The notes under the pieces were generated by a model. That model was given only the letters and a program-made list of their open reading frames with translations. It had not been told where the DNA came from and did no database searches. From Leptospira semungkisensis (GTDB taxonomy: Bacteria; Spirochaetota; Leptospiria; Leptospirales; Leptospiraceae), in NCBI RefSeq assembly GCF_004770055.1, contig NZ_RQEP01000012.1:186001-250000 (forward strand): a stretch of DNA of 64,000 nucleotides, in the 5' to 3' direction. This document shows positions 1 to 8,160 of this stretch, piece by piece. A program made the position numbers and the translations under genes. Numbering within the stretch: position 1 is the first letter of the stretch; the number at the start of each line of letters is the position of its first letter.

Positions 1-586
1 TGAGCTGGTTTTTAACCTCAGTCGGATCCGTTTGACGAACTCTCAGAAATTCCTTGGCCTTGTAGTTGGAAGCGGTATTTAATGCAGCTTGAGAAGGACG
101 AGTTAGATAATCGTTCGGATTATATGGCATGCTGGTCCAAGGTGCCGCTCCATTCTCTACTACCAAACGCATAGCATCGGAGATCAAAGAACCATTATCC
201 CTTCCTCCATTGATCTGATTATAGATGAATGCAGGAGAAAAAATATTAGAGTAATTCGGAGAGCCTGAAGAATCTTTCAACTTCCAGCCTGAGTTCTTTC
301 TCTCCATATATTCCTGGTAGGACTTCGTTGCGTATGCGGTAGACCAGGCTACGCATGAACTCTGTTGTCCCTGGTCTCCTACAGGCGGCATAAAAGAAGA
401 AAGATCTACGGAAGAGGGAAGTCCTCTATGCGCAATCTTGTACGGGTTTGCCTCTTTCAAGGAAGCGATCAGTTCTGCCGGTTCCTGTTTCATTCCCAAA
501 GAAGGAGGGCTTTGAGAGAATAGGCCCGATGCGAAAACGAAAAATAGGAATGTGAATACGGATATTGTGCGAAGATTCGATTTCAT
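1..586 (-). CDS. Secreted C1 (papain-like) cysteine protease, N-terminal part
   Basis: The gene is cut by the left edge; about 195 codons are visible, starting at ATG 586 and open to base 1. The first 23 or so residues form a signal peptide (basic start, then a Phe/Val-rich core ending near SGLFSQS). Around residue 70 the sequence GDQGQQSSCVAWSTAYATKS matches the papain-family block GxxGxCxxCWA with the presumed nucleophilic Cys. The catalytic His and Asn would lie beyond the edge. The family hydrolyses peptide bonds; the signal peptide implies export. It is followed closely by another exported protein on the same strand, so the two may be cotranscribed. The family call rests on the Cys block only. 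Confidence 0.75.
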   Translation of the reverse strand, partial: MKSNLRTISVFTFLFFVFASGLFSQSPPSLGMKQEPAELIASLKEANPYKIAHRGLPSSVDLSSFMPPVGDQGQQSSCVAWSTAYATKSYQEYMERKNSGWKLKDSSGSPNYSNIFSPAFIYNQINGGRDNGSLISDAMRLVVENGAAPWTSMPYNPNDYLTRPSQAALNTASNYKAKEFLRVRQTDPTEVKNQL

Positions 587-600
587 TCGGTATTACCTTC

Positions 601-1053
601 TTAGTTCTTAACGTAGGATAGGATCTTTTCTTCCAGCTCTTTGCTGTATTCTCGAAATGCGTAAGGATGAGGCTCGTAAAGAGCGATAGTCTCCGACTCG
701 TTCCCCTTGCTATCTTTTACTTTTTTCTTTATTAGAAAAAGTATATATTCTCCTTCTTGAGGAGTTGCCTTCAGCCATTTCCCGAAAAGTTCCGGAAAGA
801 CTAAAAATGCTAGATCAAACTTCTGAGGCAAGGTGCTTCCACCCTTTAGAGGCTTGATCACTTCTACAGTCGCTGTGACCGAAATGGAGCTAGAAGAAAT
901 CTTACTCTCCTTCACATTAGTGAGGCGAGCCAACGCGATATAATTAGAGGCGTTGACCTGGGATTCTAAAGGAAGAGGAGGGGTAAGTGCGGATAAGGGA
1001 AGAATGAAAATCAGTAAAAAAGCCAAGAATACCAAAGGCAATTGTCTTTGCAT
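601..1053 (-). CDS. Exported protein of unknown function
   Basis: A 150-residue protein starting at ATG 1053, preceded by a GGAG nine bases upstream. The frame also opens at a GTG at 1086, but that start lacks a good ribosome site and would put a charged stretch before the signal peptide. Residues 1-22 (MQRQLPLVFLAFLLIFILPLS) are a clear signal sequence. The mature part has alternating beta-like segments (YIALARLTNV, VTATVEVIKPLKG, EYILFLIKKK), a pattern seen in tissue-inhibitor/netrin-like folds, but I recognise no family with confidence. It lies just upstream of the papain-like protease on the same strand, which is compatible with a chaperone or inhibitor role. That role is speculation from context. 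Confidence 0.6.
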   Translation of the reverse strand: MQRQLPLVFLAFLLIFILPLSALTPPLPLESQVNASNYIALARLTNVKESKISSSSISVTATVEVIKPLKGGSTLPQKFDLAFLVFPELFGKWLKATPQEGEYILFLIKKKVKDSKGNESETIALYEPHPYAFREYSKELEEKILSYVKN

Positions 1054-1212
1054 TGGAAGCCACTCCGGGAAACAAGTTTTTAACACGGCTTTCCACTCTA
1101 CTTCGAAATCCTCGGGTTTTTCAACGATTTTCCGCGCTATTGTTGAAGAAGAGCAGATGAAAATTTTACAGAAAAAGAAAACTAGATCGGATTTTTGTGG
1201 GAGAAGCTGGAA

Positions 1213-1791
1213 CTATTTTGCGTGTACAAGCAACTCAGGAATATTGATAGAATCGGGATGCTCTGAGAAACGAGGAAAGATTGCCCGGATTTTAGGGGAA
1301 TCATCCACCCAGATCAAAGCAGGTTGGTATTTCATACTTCCTAATTCGGGAATGATATACGCTTGGATCCCGAATGCTCTCGCTAGCTCCATGGCGGCAC
1401 CAGAACCTTTCGGGCTCAAGAATACGATTTTCTCTCCGAACTCCCCAAAGATATTCTTTAGATCCTCGTAGTGATCTTTCTCAGGCGTTAAAGTGATGAA
1501 TACGAACTGTGTTCCTACTGGAGCGGATTCCTGAAAATGAGCCAAGAATTTTCTAAGATCTTTCTTATTCCTCTCAGGAGAATCAAATAAACCGAAATAC
1601 AACAGAGTTTGTCTTCCGCTCAAAACATTCTTGAGTAAGACGGATTCTTGGTTCTTCCCCAAAAATACAGTCTCGTTCGGAACGTCCTTCTCTGCGAATA
1701 CCATGTTGGCATCTCTATGGAATAAAAGGAAGAGTATAGGTAGGATCGCGATCGTTGCAGTTAAGAAGAGTTTCCAGCGATTTGATTCCAT
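1213..1791 (-). CDS. SCO1/thioredoxin-fold-like protein lacking the copper-binding cysteines
   Basis: A 192-residue protein with an N-terminal hydrophobic anchor (about 8-24) facing the periplasm. Residues 40-130 resemble SCO1/SenC proteins: a short strand, LLYFGLFDSPERNKKDLRKF where SCO1 has YFGYTxCPDxC, then QFVFITLTPEKDHYEDLKN, which mirrors the SCO1 'vsvDPerDtpe' strand. The two metal-binding cysteines of the CxxxC motif are absent and the mature part contains no Cys at all. Copper delivery or thiol chemistry as in true SCO1 is therefore unlikely. It follows tonB with a gap of about 145 bases and may have its own promoter. The fold assignment is tentative. Confidence 0.5.
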   Translation of the reverse strand: MESNRWKLFLTATIAILPILFLLFHRDANMVFAEKDVPNETVFLGKNQESVLLKNVLSGRQTLLYFGLFDSPERNKKDLRKFLAHFQESAPVGTQFVFITLTPEKDHYEDLKNIFGEFGEKIVFLSPKGSGAAMELARAFGIQAYIIPELGSMKYQPALIWVDDSPKIRAIFPRFSEHPDSINIPELLVHAK

Positions 1792-1936
1792 GCTCTAAGA
1801 ACAAGAGACGCAAGGGGGCTTAAAACCGCAGCAGTATTCTTTGGATAAGGCCCTGATTTTTTATGGAATGTTGCTAGTAAAATTTACAGCAAGAGTGGAA
1901 TTCTGGATAGAATTGCCTTACTTATGACGTCGGAAA

Positions 1937-2593
1937 TTAATTATCTCTCAACTCGAAGTGAACCGGGACTCTATGGTTCATTCTTGTAGGACGTCCTTTT
2001 GCATAACCAGGACTCCATCTCGCAATTCGCACCACCTTGACGGCTGCATCTTCGAAGCCATATCCTTTGATAGTAGATCGAACCACTTTAGCTTGGACTA
2101 GGTTTCCTCTCTCGTCTACTTGTACTTCTAGAGTAATGTCTGCGTAAGAAATCCCTTGTGCCTTTGCATTCTCCGGAAAGAAATCATTTAAATCGAAATC
2201 GATAATAGCCGCTGGAGGTTTATCTCCTAAGAATGCGTACAAGAATCCATCTTTGTCTGTGCCATCGCCGCTTAGCTTGTTCGGATCGATTTCGGCCTCG
2301 TCAGGATCTTCTCCGTCTTTTTTGGAGCCTTCTACCCATTCTTCTTTTTCTACATGAGTGGGAGAATTCTCTCCTCCTAATAATTCAGGGGGAATGTCCT
2401 CTATATCCACTTCCACATTCATTTCCAATTGTTCTGAATCTACGATGGAAACGTCTGTATGAGTGACGATATAATAAATCCCGAAGGAAAGAATATGAGC
2501 GGCAATCGAGCCGTATAAACATCTTTCCCAAAGAGTGAGTTCCTTCACCCTTTGTATCGTAGCGGTTTTTATTTTTTCTAAGCCTTGGTTCAT
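1937..2593 (-). CDS. tonB: TonB-family energy transducer
   Basis: A 218-residue protein with the TonB layout. There is a short cytoplasmic N-terminus, one membrane helix (about 25-45, LYGSIAAHILSFGIYYIV, including the His typical of TonB helices), a periplasmic linker, and a C-terminal TonB domain (about 130-215) with the block ITLEVQVDERGNLVQAKVV...GFEDAAVKVVRIARWSPG. Known role: it couples the ExbB/ExbD proton-driven motor to outer-membrane receptors. The linker (about 50-120) is acidic and Gly/Asp/Glu-rich instead of the usual Pro-Glu/Pro-Lys repeats. It is the last gene of the ExbB-ExbD-TonB set and starts 13 bases after exbD, so this set most likely energises the receptor encoded upstream. 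Confidence 0.88.
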   Translation of the reverse strand: MNQGLEKIKTATIQRVKELTLWERCLYGSIAAHILSFGIYYIVTHTDVSIVDSEQLEMNVEVDIEDIPPELLGGENSPTHVEKEEWVEGSKKDGEDPDEAEIDPNKLSGDGTDKDGFLYAFLGDKPPAAIIDFDLNDFFPENAKAQGISYADITLEVQVDERGNLVQAKVVRSTIKGYGFEDAAVKVVRIARWSPGYAKGRPTRMNHRVPVHFELRDN

Positions 2594-2606
2594 CCGAGTC
2601 TACGAT

Positions 2607-3011
2607 TTATCTTTTTACTGATAAAGCGATCCTAGTCACTCCGGCCTTGTGAATCAAGCCCATGGTCTCAGCAATTCTTCCGTATGGAATGGAAGAATCG
2701 GCCGATAAGGTAAGCCTCATATTCGGCCTGAATTTCAAGTCTCTTTGCAATTGAGCCTGCAATCGAGGTCCGTCGGTCTCGGCCCCTTCTAACATGATCT
2801 TGCCGTCTTTAGTAAGTGCGACCTGGACGGATTGAGCCACATTCGGATCGGCTGAATCCACCTTAGGTAAGTTGATATTGATGGATTCCTTCTTTAAGAA
2901 GTTTGCGGTCACCATAAAGATCACCAACAGCACTAGGATAACATCCACCATCGGTGTGATATTAATGCTGCCTATTTCTTCGCCGTCTCCGGAAGAACTT
3001 TGTCCTGCCAT
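2607..3011 (-). CDS. exbD: ExbD/TolR-family biopolymer transport protein
   Basis: A 134-residue protein with one N-terminal membrane helix (about 20-42). The helix is preceded by INITPMVDVILVLLVIFMV, which holds the conserved Asp of ExbD/TolR that carries protons through the motor. A small periplasmic domain follows (ALTKDGKIMLEG..., LTLSADSSIPYGRIAETMGLIHKAGVTRIAL), in which the SxDxxxxYG block is typical of the family. It works with ExbB as the inner-membrane motor that powers TonB. It lies 25 bases after exbB and 13 before tonB, and length and motifs are complete. Confidence 0.92.
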   Translation of the reverse strand: MAGQSSSGDGEEIGSINITPMVDVILVLLVIFMVTANFLKKESININLPKVDSADPNVAQSVQVALTKDGKIMLEGAETDGPRLQAQLQRDLKFRPNMRLTLSADSSIPYGRIAETMGLIHKAGVTRIALSVKR

Positions 3012-3036
3012 GTTCTACTCCTTTTATTCTCGGGAG

Positions 3037-3651
3037 TTATTTCCGAGAGACGCTCGCTAAGAATTCTCTGGAAAGGATTTCCAGATTCGCTTGGATGATC
3101 TTCAGCTTACGAGTGAAGTAGTTGTTTGCCATAACCACAGGGATAGCCACTGCCAAACCTACTGCAGTTGCTAATAGGGCAGTGGAGATGGTTCTCATCA
3201 CTACATCTGCTCCGGTATTTCCGAGTGTTCCTAAACGATAGAATGCATTGATCACTCCGAAGACTGTTCCGAGTAGTCCGATAAAAGGAGCATTGTTTCC
3301 AAGAGTATTTAGAATGGAGAGTCTGGTCTCGAATTCTACTCTTTCTCCGATGGCTTTTCCTTCCATCAGCTCTCCCAAACTTTCTTTTCCTTTTTTGGAA
3401 TGTTCTGCGGAGAAGCTAGCGAATCTCGCGTATACATTTTCTGGATAAGTCTCCGTGAATTTATGCGCGTCGGAAAGTTCTCCTTTGCGAACGGTGTCTA
3501 CGATTTCGGTGAGTAAGAGTTTGGAATCTTTGGTATTTTTAATAAAAACGATAGCTCTTTCGACCACCACTGCTATGGCGAGAATGCTCGCGATGATCAT
3601 GATCACGAATACTGCTGATTCGCCGTACTCGATGAAACTCTCAAAATTCAT
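3037..3651 (-). CDS. exbB: ExbB/TolQ/MotA-family proton channel protein
   Basis: A 204-residue protein with three membrane helices (about 12-32, 108-133, 150-175), as usual for ExbB/TolQ. The central block LNTLGNNAPFIGLLGTVFGVINAF and the third helix ALLATAVGLAVAIPVVMANNYF are the family signatures that line the proton path. It forms a pentameric channel around an ExbD dimer and drives TonB. It is the first gene of exbB-exbD-tonB and follows the Cys-rich lipoprotein gene after about 65 bases on the same strand. I see no separate terminator in between, so it is probably part of the receptor operon. Confidence 0.92.
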   Translation of the reverse strand: MNFESFIEYGESAVFVIMIIASILAIAVVVERAIVFIKNTKDSKLLLTEIVDTVRKGELSDAHKFTETYPENVYARFASFSAEHSKKGKESLGELMEGKAIGERVEFETRLSILNTLGNNAPFIGLLGTVFGVINAFYRLGTLGNTGADVVMRTISTALLATAVGLAVAIPVVMANNYFTRKLKIIQANLEILSREFLASVSRK

Positions 3652-3715
3652 TCAGATATCCTTCCTACATTCTATTTTTTGCCTGGTATGATCCCAGTCA
3701 TTCTGTTTTTGTTCC

Positions 3716-4225
3716 TTAATTTCCGGAAGCAGAAGGTTCCGAATCAGTAAGGTACAGTTCTTTGCAATTTCTAAGACAGTTTAAGGTTTCGACCCCGGAA
3801 CCAGTGATGAGTTCGGTTCCGTCTCCTTCGCAACTCCCTTCTGATTGTACTTTGGACCAATACGCTGCGTTGCATTCAAAAATACATTCTTGGACTTTGG
3901 CACCTAGCTTAGCCATCTGACCTTGTTCTAAGAGTTGATTACAATAGGATTCATAAGAAGAAGCCGATCCTCCGGAGAAGATCTGAGCCAGTTTCTCTTC
4001 GCCAGAGCCGGATAGATCCGAACTGGATTCTAAACAGTCCTGCGCTTCTTCTGCAGAAGTCTTACAAGCAGAAACAGGCTTTGCGGAATTGTTGATCAGG
4101 GATTGCAATATAAAGCCTTCGCTTCCCGAATCTGTTTCCGTTTGGGAACAAAATGAGAGCGTAAGTATCGCAAGGGACATTGCAATACTTCTAAATACAG
4201 GCATGTATATGCTTTGCTCTGACAT
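3716..4225 (-). CDS. Cysteine-rich lipoprotein next to TonB receptor
   Basis: A 169-residue protein starting at ATG 4225, ten bases after a GAGG sequence. The N-terminus has a hydrophobic signal ending in LAILTLSFC, a relaxed spirochete-type lipobox, so the Cys near residue 27 is probably lipidated. The mature protein has about nine further Cys residues (SACKT, QDCLE, SYCNQ, QECIFECN, GSCEG, LNCLRNCKE), spaced to allow disulfides. It overlaps the receptor stop codon. By position it could be a surface or periplasmic partner of the receptor, as lipoproteins are in several TonB uptake systems. I do not recognise a named family. Confidence 0.6.
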   Translation of the reverse strand: MSEQSIYMPVFRSIAMSLAILTLSFCSQTETDSGSEGFILQSLINNSAKPVSACKTSAEEAQDCLESSSDLSGSGEEKLAQIFSGGSASSYESYCNQLLEQGQMAKLGAKVQECIFECNAAYWSKVQSEGSCEGDGTELITGSGVETLNCLRNCKELYLTDSEPSASGN

Positions 4226-6774
4226 TAAAACTTAACCTCTATTCCTACGTTAAAGAAAGGGATCACTACCCCTCCCGGTAAAGGGATTGTTCCAAACGTC
4301 GGATTTGGGCTCGGGTTGGTTTTGGAATAAGGCTTGGTATTATCGAAACTTTCTCCACTTACGTTTTCACGCATGTAGACGTTGATGATCTCCAAGAACG
4401 TATTCACATACCCCCATTCATAATTGAAAAACCGGTCAAACCGGATGTCAAGTCGATGATAGGGTTTTAATCTCTCACTATTGATATATTGTCCTAGGGC
4501 CGGATTATTGGCATATTGGGGGGACCAGTAGGTTTGGCCATTGGCCGGGTTGCTGAATTTGCCCCCATCGTCCCCAACAATGGGTGTAAACGGCATACTG
4601 GTCAAATAAGACCATCTTAAGCCGAATTGCCACTCTTGGCTCCATCTCCAGCCGAATACAACGTTGATCACATTGGTCCTGTCGTAGTCGTAGAGTGTCT
4701 GTTTGGAATTATTATAAACTTGAGAGGTCAGATCAATCTGCTGCTGAGTAAGTGCAGGAGTGTTCGGATACTGCATGTAAACATTATTATTTCTGAATGT
4801 TTGAGACCAGGTATAGGTAATCCAACCGAACCAATGTCTTGTCCCCGGTCTAGAGTTCTTACGAAGTACCAATTCAAATCCGTGAGACCATCCGGTTCCC
4901 TTGTTGGAATAATTCAGTTTTTTATTCAGCACATAAGGTTGAGTGACTGCAGAATAAGGATCCGGATTTACTCCGATCGGATCGGTGATATAAGGGTCAT
5001 CCACAATCAAATTTGAATATTCCTGTTTGAATACCTCTCCTTTGATCTGATAATCTCCTTCTAAGAGTTGCTCTATACCGCCTCCGTATTTGAATACTTT
5101 TTCGAAATTCAAATGAGGGTTTCCACTGTCCTTATTAAAACGGGTATCCAGAGGGAATCGATAGAAGTCACCTCCACCTCCGAAGATGGTAGTTCCTTTT
5201 CCTATCCCTTCGAATTTATAAGAGGCCTGTGCTCTCGGCCCAAGCGCACTATGATGCACATAAGGAATGTAATCATATCTTGCACCAGGCTCGATCTGAA
5301 ATCCACCAAACTTGATCTTAGTAGTAACGTAAGAGTTATAGTACGTTCCCTTTGCAGCAATATTTGTGGGAATAGTAGTGAACGCGGGATTCTGAGAATC
5401 ATACGGGTTCGGGCTCATATTATTAGGATCGGTCTGCACAATGCTCGATCCTCTGGAGTAGTAATTCAGTTGTCTGAATTCGGAACCGAACTCGACGCTT
5501 AAATGTCGGTTCGGATCCCAGAACGCATCTTGACGTACTCCGTTATACGCACCACTTGCCTGGCTCTTTCCTTTAATGGAACCTAAGGAAACATTGAAAT
5601 CCGTAAACGGATCATAGCTGATAAAAGTGATCCGATTTGAAAATGTATCGATCGGTTTCCAAGTATAACGAAGTGCTTGCGTTCTAAATCCTTGTCCTGC
5701 AGAAAAACTTCCTCCAGCAAAGGCGGCAGTAGAATCGTTTGCAGGGTCGTTATGATATTTGCTCGGAAGATTGGCGGCAAAATCATCCTTAGAATAAAAG
5801 GAGTGGAAGGAGATCTGGTGCTTCTCATCAAAATTATGAACGAATTTCACTTGGGAGTCCACGAATCTGGGCAACCTAAGTCCTTCTGGAAAACTCGCGC
5901 CTAAAGCAGAAGTCAGACCTTGTACAAATCGATCCAAGTAACCTACGCGAACAGAAGCGATTAAATATCCTTTTCCGCCAAAGGTAGGAGTCATATAACT
6001 CATGCTACTCGACCAAGCCGACATGATCAGGTTCTTTTGGGACTTATCCACTTTATCGACAGTATCAATATGGATCACACCGCCCAAGGCGTTATTGAAG
6101 TTTGCGGGATATACACCCGTATAAACATCCATGGACTTGATTAGGTTGGCGTTAACTACCGCACTAAGACCATCGAAGTGGAACGGATATAAAATGGGAA
6201 GGTCATCCACCAAATATAAGTTCGAGTTCGGATCCGAACCTCGGATCACATAGTTATTGGCTCCTCCACCAAAGGCGGCAGTAGGAACTACTCCCGGAAT
6301 AGTCTCGATCGCTCTTAAAGGCTCTCCGAATGTTCCGGGCATTCTCTTGATCTCATCATACTTGAGAGTAGTACGAGACATGATCGGCTTTTCTCTTTCT
6401 GCAGAGATTGTAATCGCTCCTTTAGGAGCCTTGGGAATGGAAGAGCCTATTCCTCCGGAGTTTGCGCCTGCATCCATATACAGTGTGATGATCTGTCCTG
6501 AGGACTCCACATTCCCCTTAATGTCCTGCATATCATCATTCTTTAATACACGGAAAGTATACATTCCAGGAGCAGGAACCACCGCTTCGAAATAACCATC
6601 CGCATCGGTCTTATAGAGTTTTCGAGTCTCGAATAAGAGTACTTGAGTCTTTCCTTCTCCTTGGTCTTTCTGTCGGGAGAATAGACGTGCCTTGAATGCA
6701 ACTTCTGCAAAAACATCCGCAGGCGCGAATGCAGCCAGAAAAACTAATTTGATCAGTATTCGTTTCATCTTCAT
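4225..6774 (-). CDS. TonB-dependent outer-membrane receptor
   Basis: An 849-residue receptor. Signal peptide about 1-23. Residues 24-100 form a carboxypeptidase-regulatory-like beta domain (TDADGYFEAVVPAPGMYTFRV). A candidate TonB box, AITISAERE, lies near 120. The plug follows (about 135-250), with GANNYVIRGSDPNSNLYLVD and GLSAVVNANLIKSMDVYTG, and then a 22-strand-type barrel ending in the typical terminal strand FFNVGIEVKF. Function: energy-dependent import of a scarce ligand across the outer membrane. The ligand cannot be read from the sequence. Its start overlaps the stop of the upstream lipoprotein gene (ATGA), and its own exbB-exbD-tonB set lies downstream, so the whole forms one uptake system. 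Confidence 0.9.
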   Translation of the reverse strand: MKMKRILIKLVFLAAFAPADVFAEVAFKARLFSRQKDQGEGKTQVLLFETRKLYKTDADGYFEAVVPAPGMYTFRVLKNDDMQDIKGNVESSGQIITLYMDAGANSGGIGSSIPKAPKGAITISAEREKPIMSRTTLKYDEIKRMPGTFGEPLRAIETIPGVVPTAAFGGGANNYVIRGSDPNSNLYLVDDLPILYPFHFDGLSAVVNANLIKSMDVYTGVYPANFNNALGGVIHIDTVDKVDKSQKNLIMSAWSSSMSYMTPTFGGKGYLIASVRVGYLDRFVQGLTSALGASFPEGLRLPRFVDSQVKFVHNFDEKHQISFHSFYSKDDFAANLPSKYHNDPANDSTAAFAGGSFSAGQGFRTQALRYTWKPIDTFSNRITFISYDPFTDFNVSLGSIKGKSQASGAYNGVRQDAFWDPNRHLSVEFGSEFRQLNYYSRGSSIVQTDPNNMSPNPYDSQNPAFTTIPTNIAAKGTYYNSYVTTKIKFGGFQIEPGARYDYIPYVHHSALGPRAQASYKFEGIGKGTTIFGGGGDFYRFPLDTRFNKDSGNPHLNFEKVFKYGGGIEQLLEGDYQIKGEVFKQEYSNLIVDDPYITDPIGVNPDPYSAVTQPYVLNKKLNYSNKGTGWSHGFELVLRKNSRPGTRHWFGWITYTWSQTFRNNNVYMQYPNTPALTQQQIDLTSQVYNNSKQTLYDYDRTNVINVVFGWRWSQEWQFGLRWSYLTSMPFTPIVGDDGGKFSNPANGQTYWSPQYANNPALGQYINSERLKPYHRLDIRFDRFFNYEWGYVNTFLEIINVYMRENVSGESFDNTKPYSKTNPSPNPTFGTIPLPGGVVIPFFNVGIEVKF

Positions 6775-7112
6775 GGGATTTTCTGGTTCACGAATACATC
6801 TTTAAAGTTCAGGTACCAGGGAATTTCACCCAAGGGCTTATCGTAATAGATTAGAAGGCAAGCAACAGGATAAGATACAAACGGACATTCTGCCTTAGTA
6901 ATCGCGATACTGCATAGATCCAAATTCCTTCTTTGCACGTCTCCTATCGCTGTCGGAAAATTCGGAGGGATTGGATCTCCGCATTTTTGAGAAAGGAAAC
7001 TTGCGGCTGCATAGATCTGGCTATTTGCGTCTCCTTCCATAACGGTGTCTTGTCGAACGCAGTCAGACAAAGAGAAGATTAGAATACAGAAGAACAGTAA
7101 GCGAATCTTCAT
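6771..7112 (-). CDS. Small lipoprotein in TonB receptor operon
   Basis: A 113-residue protein with signal peptide MKIRLLFFCILIFSLSDC, whose final Cys fits a relaxed lipobox. The mature part contains about four more cysteines (QKCGD, LDLCS, AECPF, VACLL) and a Tyr/Pro-rich end (YYDKPLGEIPWYLNF). No family recognised. It overlaps both neighbours by four bases (ATGA), so it is translationally coupled with the receptor gene downstream and another lipoprotein upstream. A role in ligand capture or receptor assembly is inferred only from position. Confidence 0.6.
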   Translation of the reverse strand: MKIRLLFFCILIFSLSDCVRQDTVMEGDANSQIYAAASFLSQKCGDPIPPNFPTAIGDVQRRNLDLCSIAITKAECPFVSYPVACLLIYYDKPLGEIPWYLNFKDVFVNQKIP

Positions 7113-7525
7113 CTTCGTACAGGCTCCTGAGGAGATACTTCGATTACTTCCGGAGAACCGATCACAGTTCCTTTTACTTTCAATACGCTTATTGTTCCTA
7201 CAGGGAAGAATAGATGAGTCTCATGCCAATACTTGATCTTGATGAGTCCTTTTCCTCCGGGGATCCTCTGCACGGCATCGCTCAACGCATAATCCATATT
7301 CATAGGATTTGTCATGGGGAAGAGGCCGAATAAAAAGAATACGGAACTTTCTCCGCTGGAAACTCCGAGTTCCACATAATCTGAAGAACGGATGATCGTA
7401 GCAGATTCCGCATAACGGATATGCGAGACCCTTCCTCCCACTTCGGTCCTGGTCAATGTACCGGAGCAGGACTCGCTTAGAAGAAAGACGAGAAGAAACA
7501 GTATGCCGATCTGAAATCGAATCAT
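7109..7525 (-). CDS. Small lipoprotein in TonB receptor operon
   Basis: A 138-residue protein. The N-terminus MIRFQIGILFLLVFLLSESC ends in a Cys suited to lipidation. The mature part has a pattern seen in small TRL-like/Bor-like lipoproteins: a hydrophobic Gly-rich segment (VFFLFGLFPMTNP), then ALSDAVQRIPGGKGLIKIKYWHE and a C-terminal strand. The neighbouring protein encoded at 7540-7929 has a similar arrangement, so the two may be distant paralogues. It overlaps the next gene by four bases. Function unknown. Confidence 0.6.
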   Translation of the reverse strand: MIRFQIGILFLLVFLLSESCSGTLTRTEVGGRVSHIRYAESATIIRSSDYVELGVSSGESSVFFLFGLFPMTNPMNMDYALSDAVQRIPGGKGLIKIKYWHETHLFFPVGTISVLKVKGTVIGSPEVIEVSPQEPVRR

Positions 7526-7539
7526 ATAGGGTAAGGGAA

Positions 7540-7929
7540 TTAACGACCTTTTCTTCTTGGATCCGGTTGTTGTTGCGGCTCTTCTTCGAATTTTACCGCT
7601 TCTGCAGAGATATGTAATCTGTTTATTGTGATGAATGCGACAATGATCTTATCCGACCAAAATCTCACGTTGATGAGAGCGTCCGCTTCTTTTGTTTTTT
7701 TAAGTTCATCTAATAAGCGGTCGATTGGCGGTTCACTCAAAGGAACTCCGATGATCGCGATATCGAACGTGAACCAGTATTTCATTCCTTCTACCGGAGC
7801 GATCACCTTGTATTTTTTATCCGCCATCGGAACCGTGCTTGTTGCAAGCCCAGCGTTAGACGTGGCGCAACCGGAAAGAAAAAAGGCCAGGATTAGGGAA
7901 ACGATTAGTCCGTAAATACGAGGTTTCAT
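7540..7929 (-). CDS. Small TRL-like lipoprotein, first gene of the TonB receptor operon
   Basis: The frame is open from 8052, but I choose ATG 7929. It has AAAGGA seven bases upstream and begins a clean lipoprotein signal (MKPRIYGLIVSLILAFFLSGCATS, lipobox LSGC), giving 129 residues. The mature part reads KYKVIAPVEGMKYWFTFDIAIIGVPL...LLDELKKTKEADALINVRFWSDKIIVAFITIN. This is the layout of small lipoproteins in which a helix is followed by a strand bearing 'aDaLinv'. The C-terminus is Gln/Pro/Arg-rich. It is 14 bases upstream of the next lipoprotein gene and is the first gene after the promoter at 8120-8148. Function unknown. Confidence 0.6.
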   Translation of the reverse strand: MKPRIYGLIVSLILAFFLSGCATSNAGLATSTVPMADKKYKVIAPVEGMKYWFTFDIAIIGVPLSEPPIDRLLDELKKTKEADALINVRFWSDKIIVAFITINRLHISAEAVKFEEEPQQQPDPRRKGR

Positions 7930-8119
7930 GTTTTTTCCTTTCTCGGGAACCGACCTGAGTCCAAATCGGTTGGATTCAGAACATCGCAAGACCCTAAGAT
8001 CAGGCTCGGTAGAATTTACCGCCATCAAGGACTGAAAAGACATATTTTCCAAGGAAAAAATTTGTTCCTAGGAATGGGAAATAAATTGAATTAACCGGGA
8101 GTCGATCGAAAAGAAAATG

Positions 8120-8148
8120 AGTATATTACAAAACTATGATTTTGTATC
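8120..8148 (-). promoter_or_regulatory. Promoter with overlapping inverted repeat (candidate operator) for the TonB operon
   Basis: Read on the minus strand, a -10 TATACT (8125-8120) lies 17 bases after GATACA (8148-8143), which keeps three of six -35 bases. A perfect 7+7 inverted repeat, TACAAAA-6-TTTTGTA (8127-8146), covers the spacer and part of the -35. A repressor bound there would block RNA polymerase. The predicted start leaves a leader of about 180 bases before ATG 7929. The AT-rich palindrome has the size of Fur/PerR-type sites but does not match either consensus closely. Because it also lies just after the meaB stop, a terminator role is an alternative, though no U-tract follows. 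Confidence 0.4.
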
Positions 8149-8160
8149 TTGAGGAAGGAA

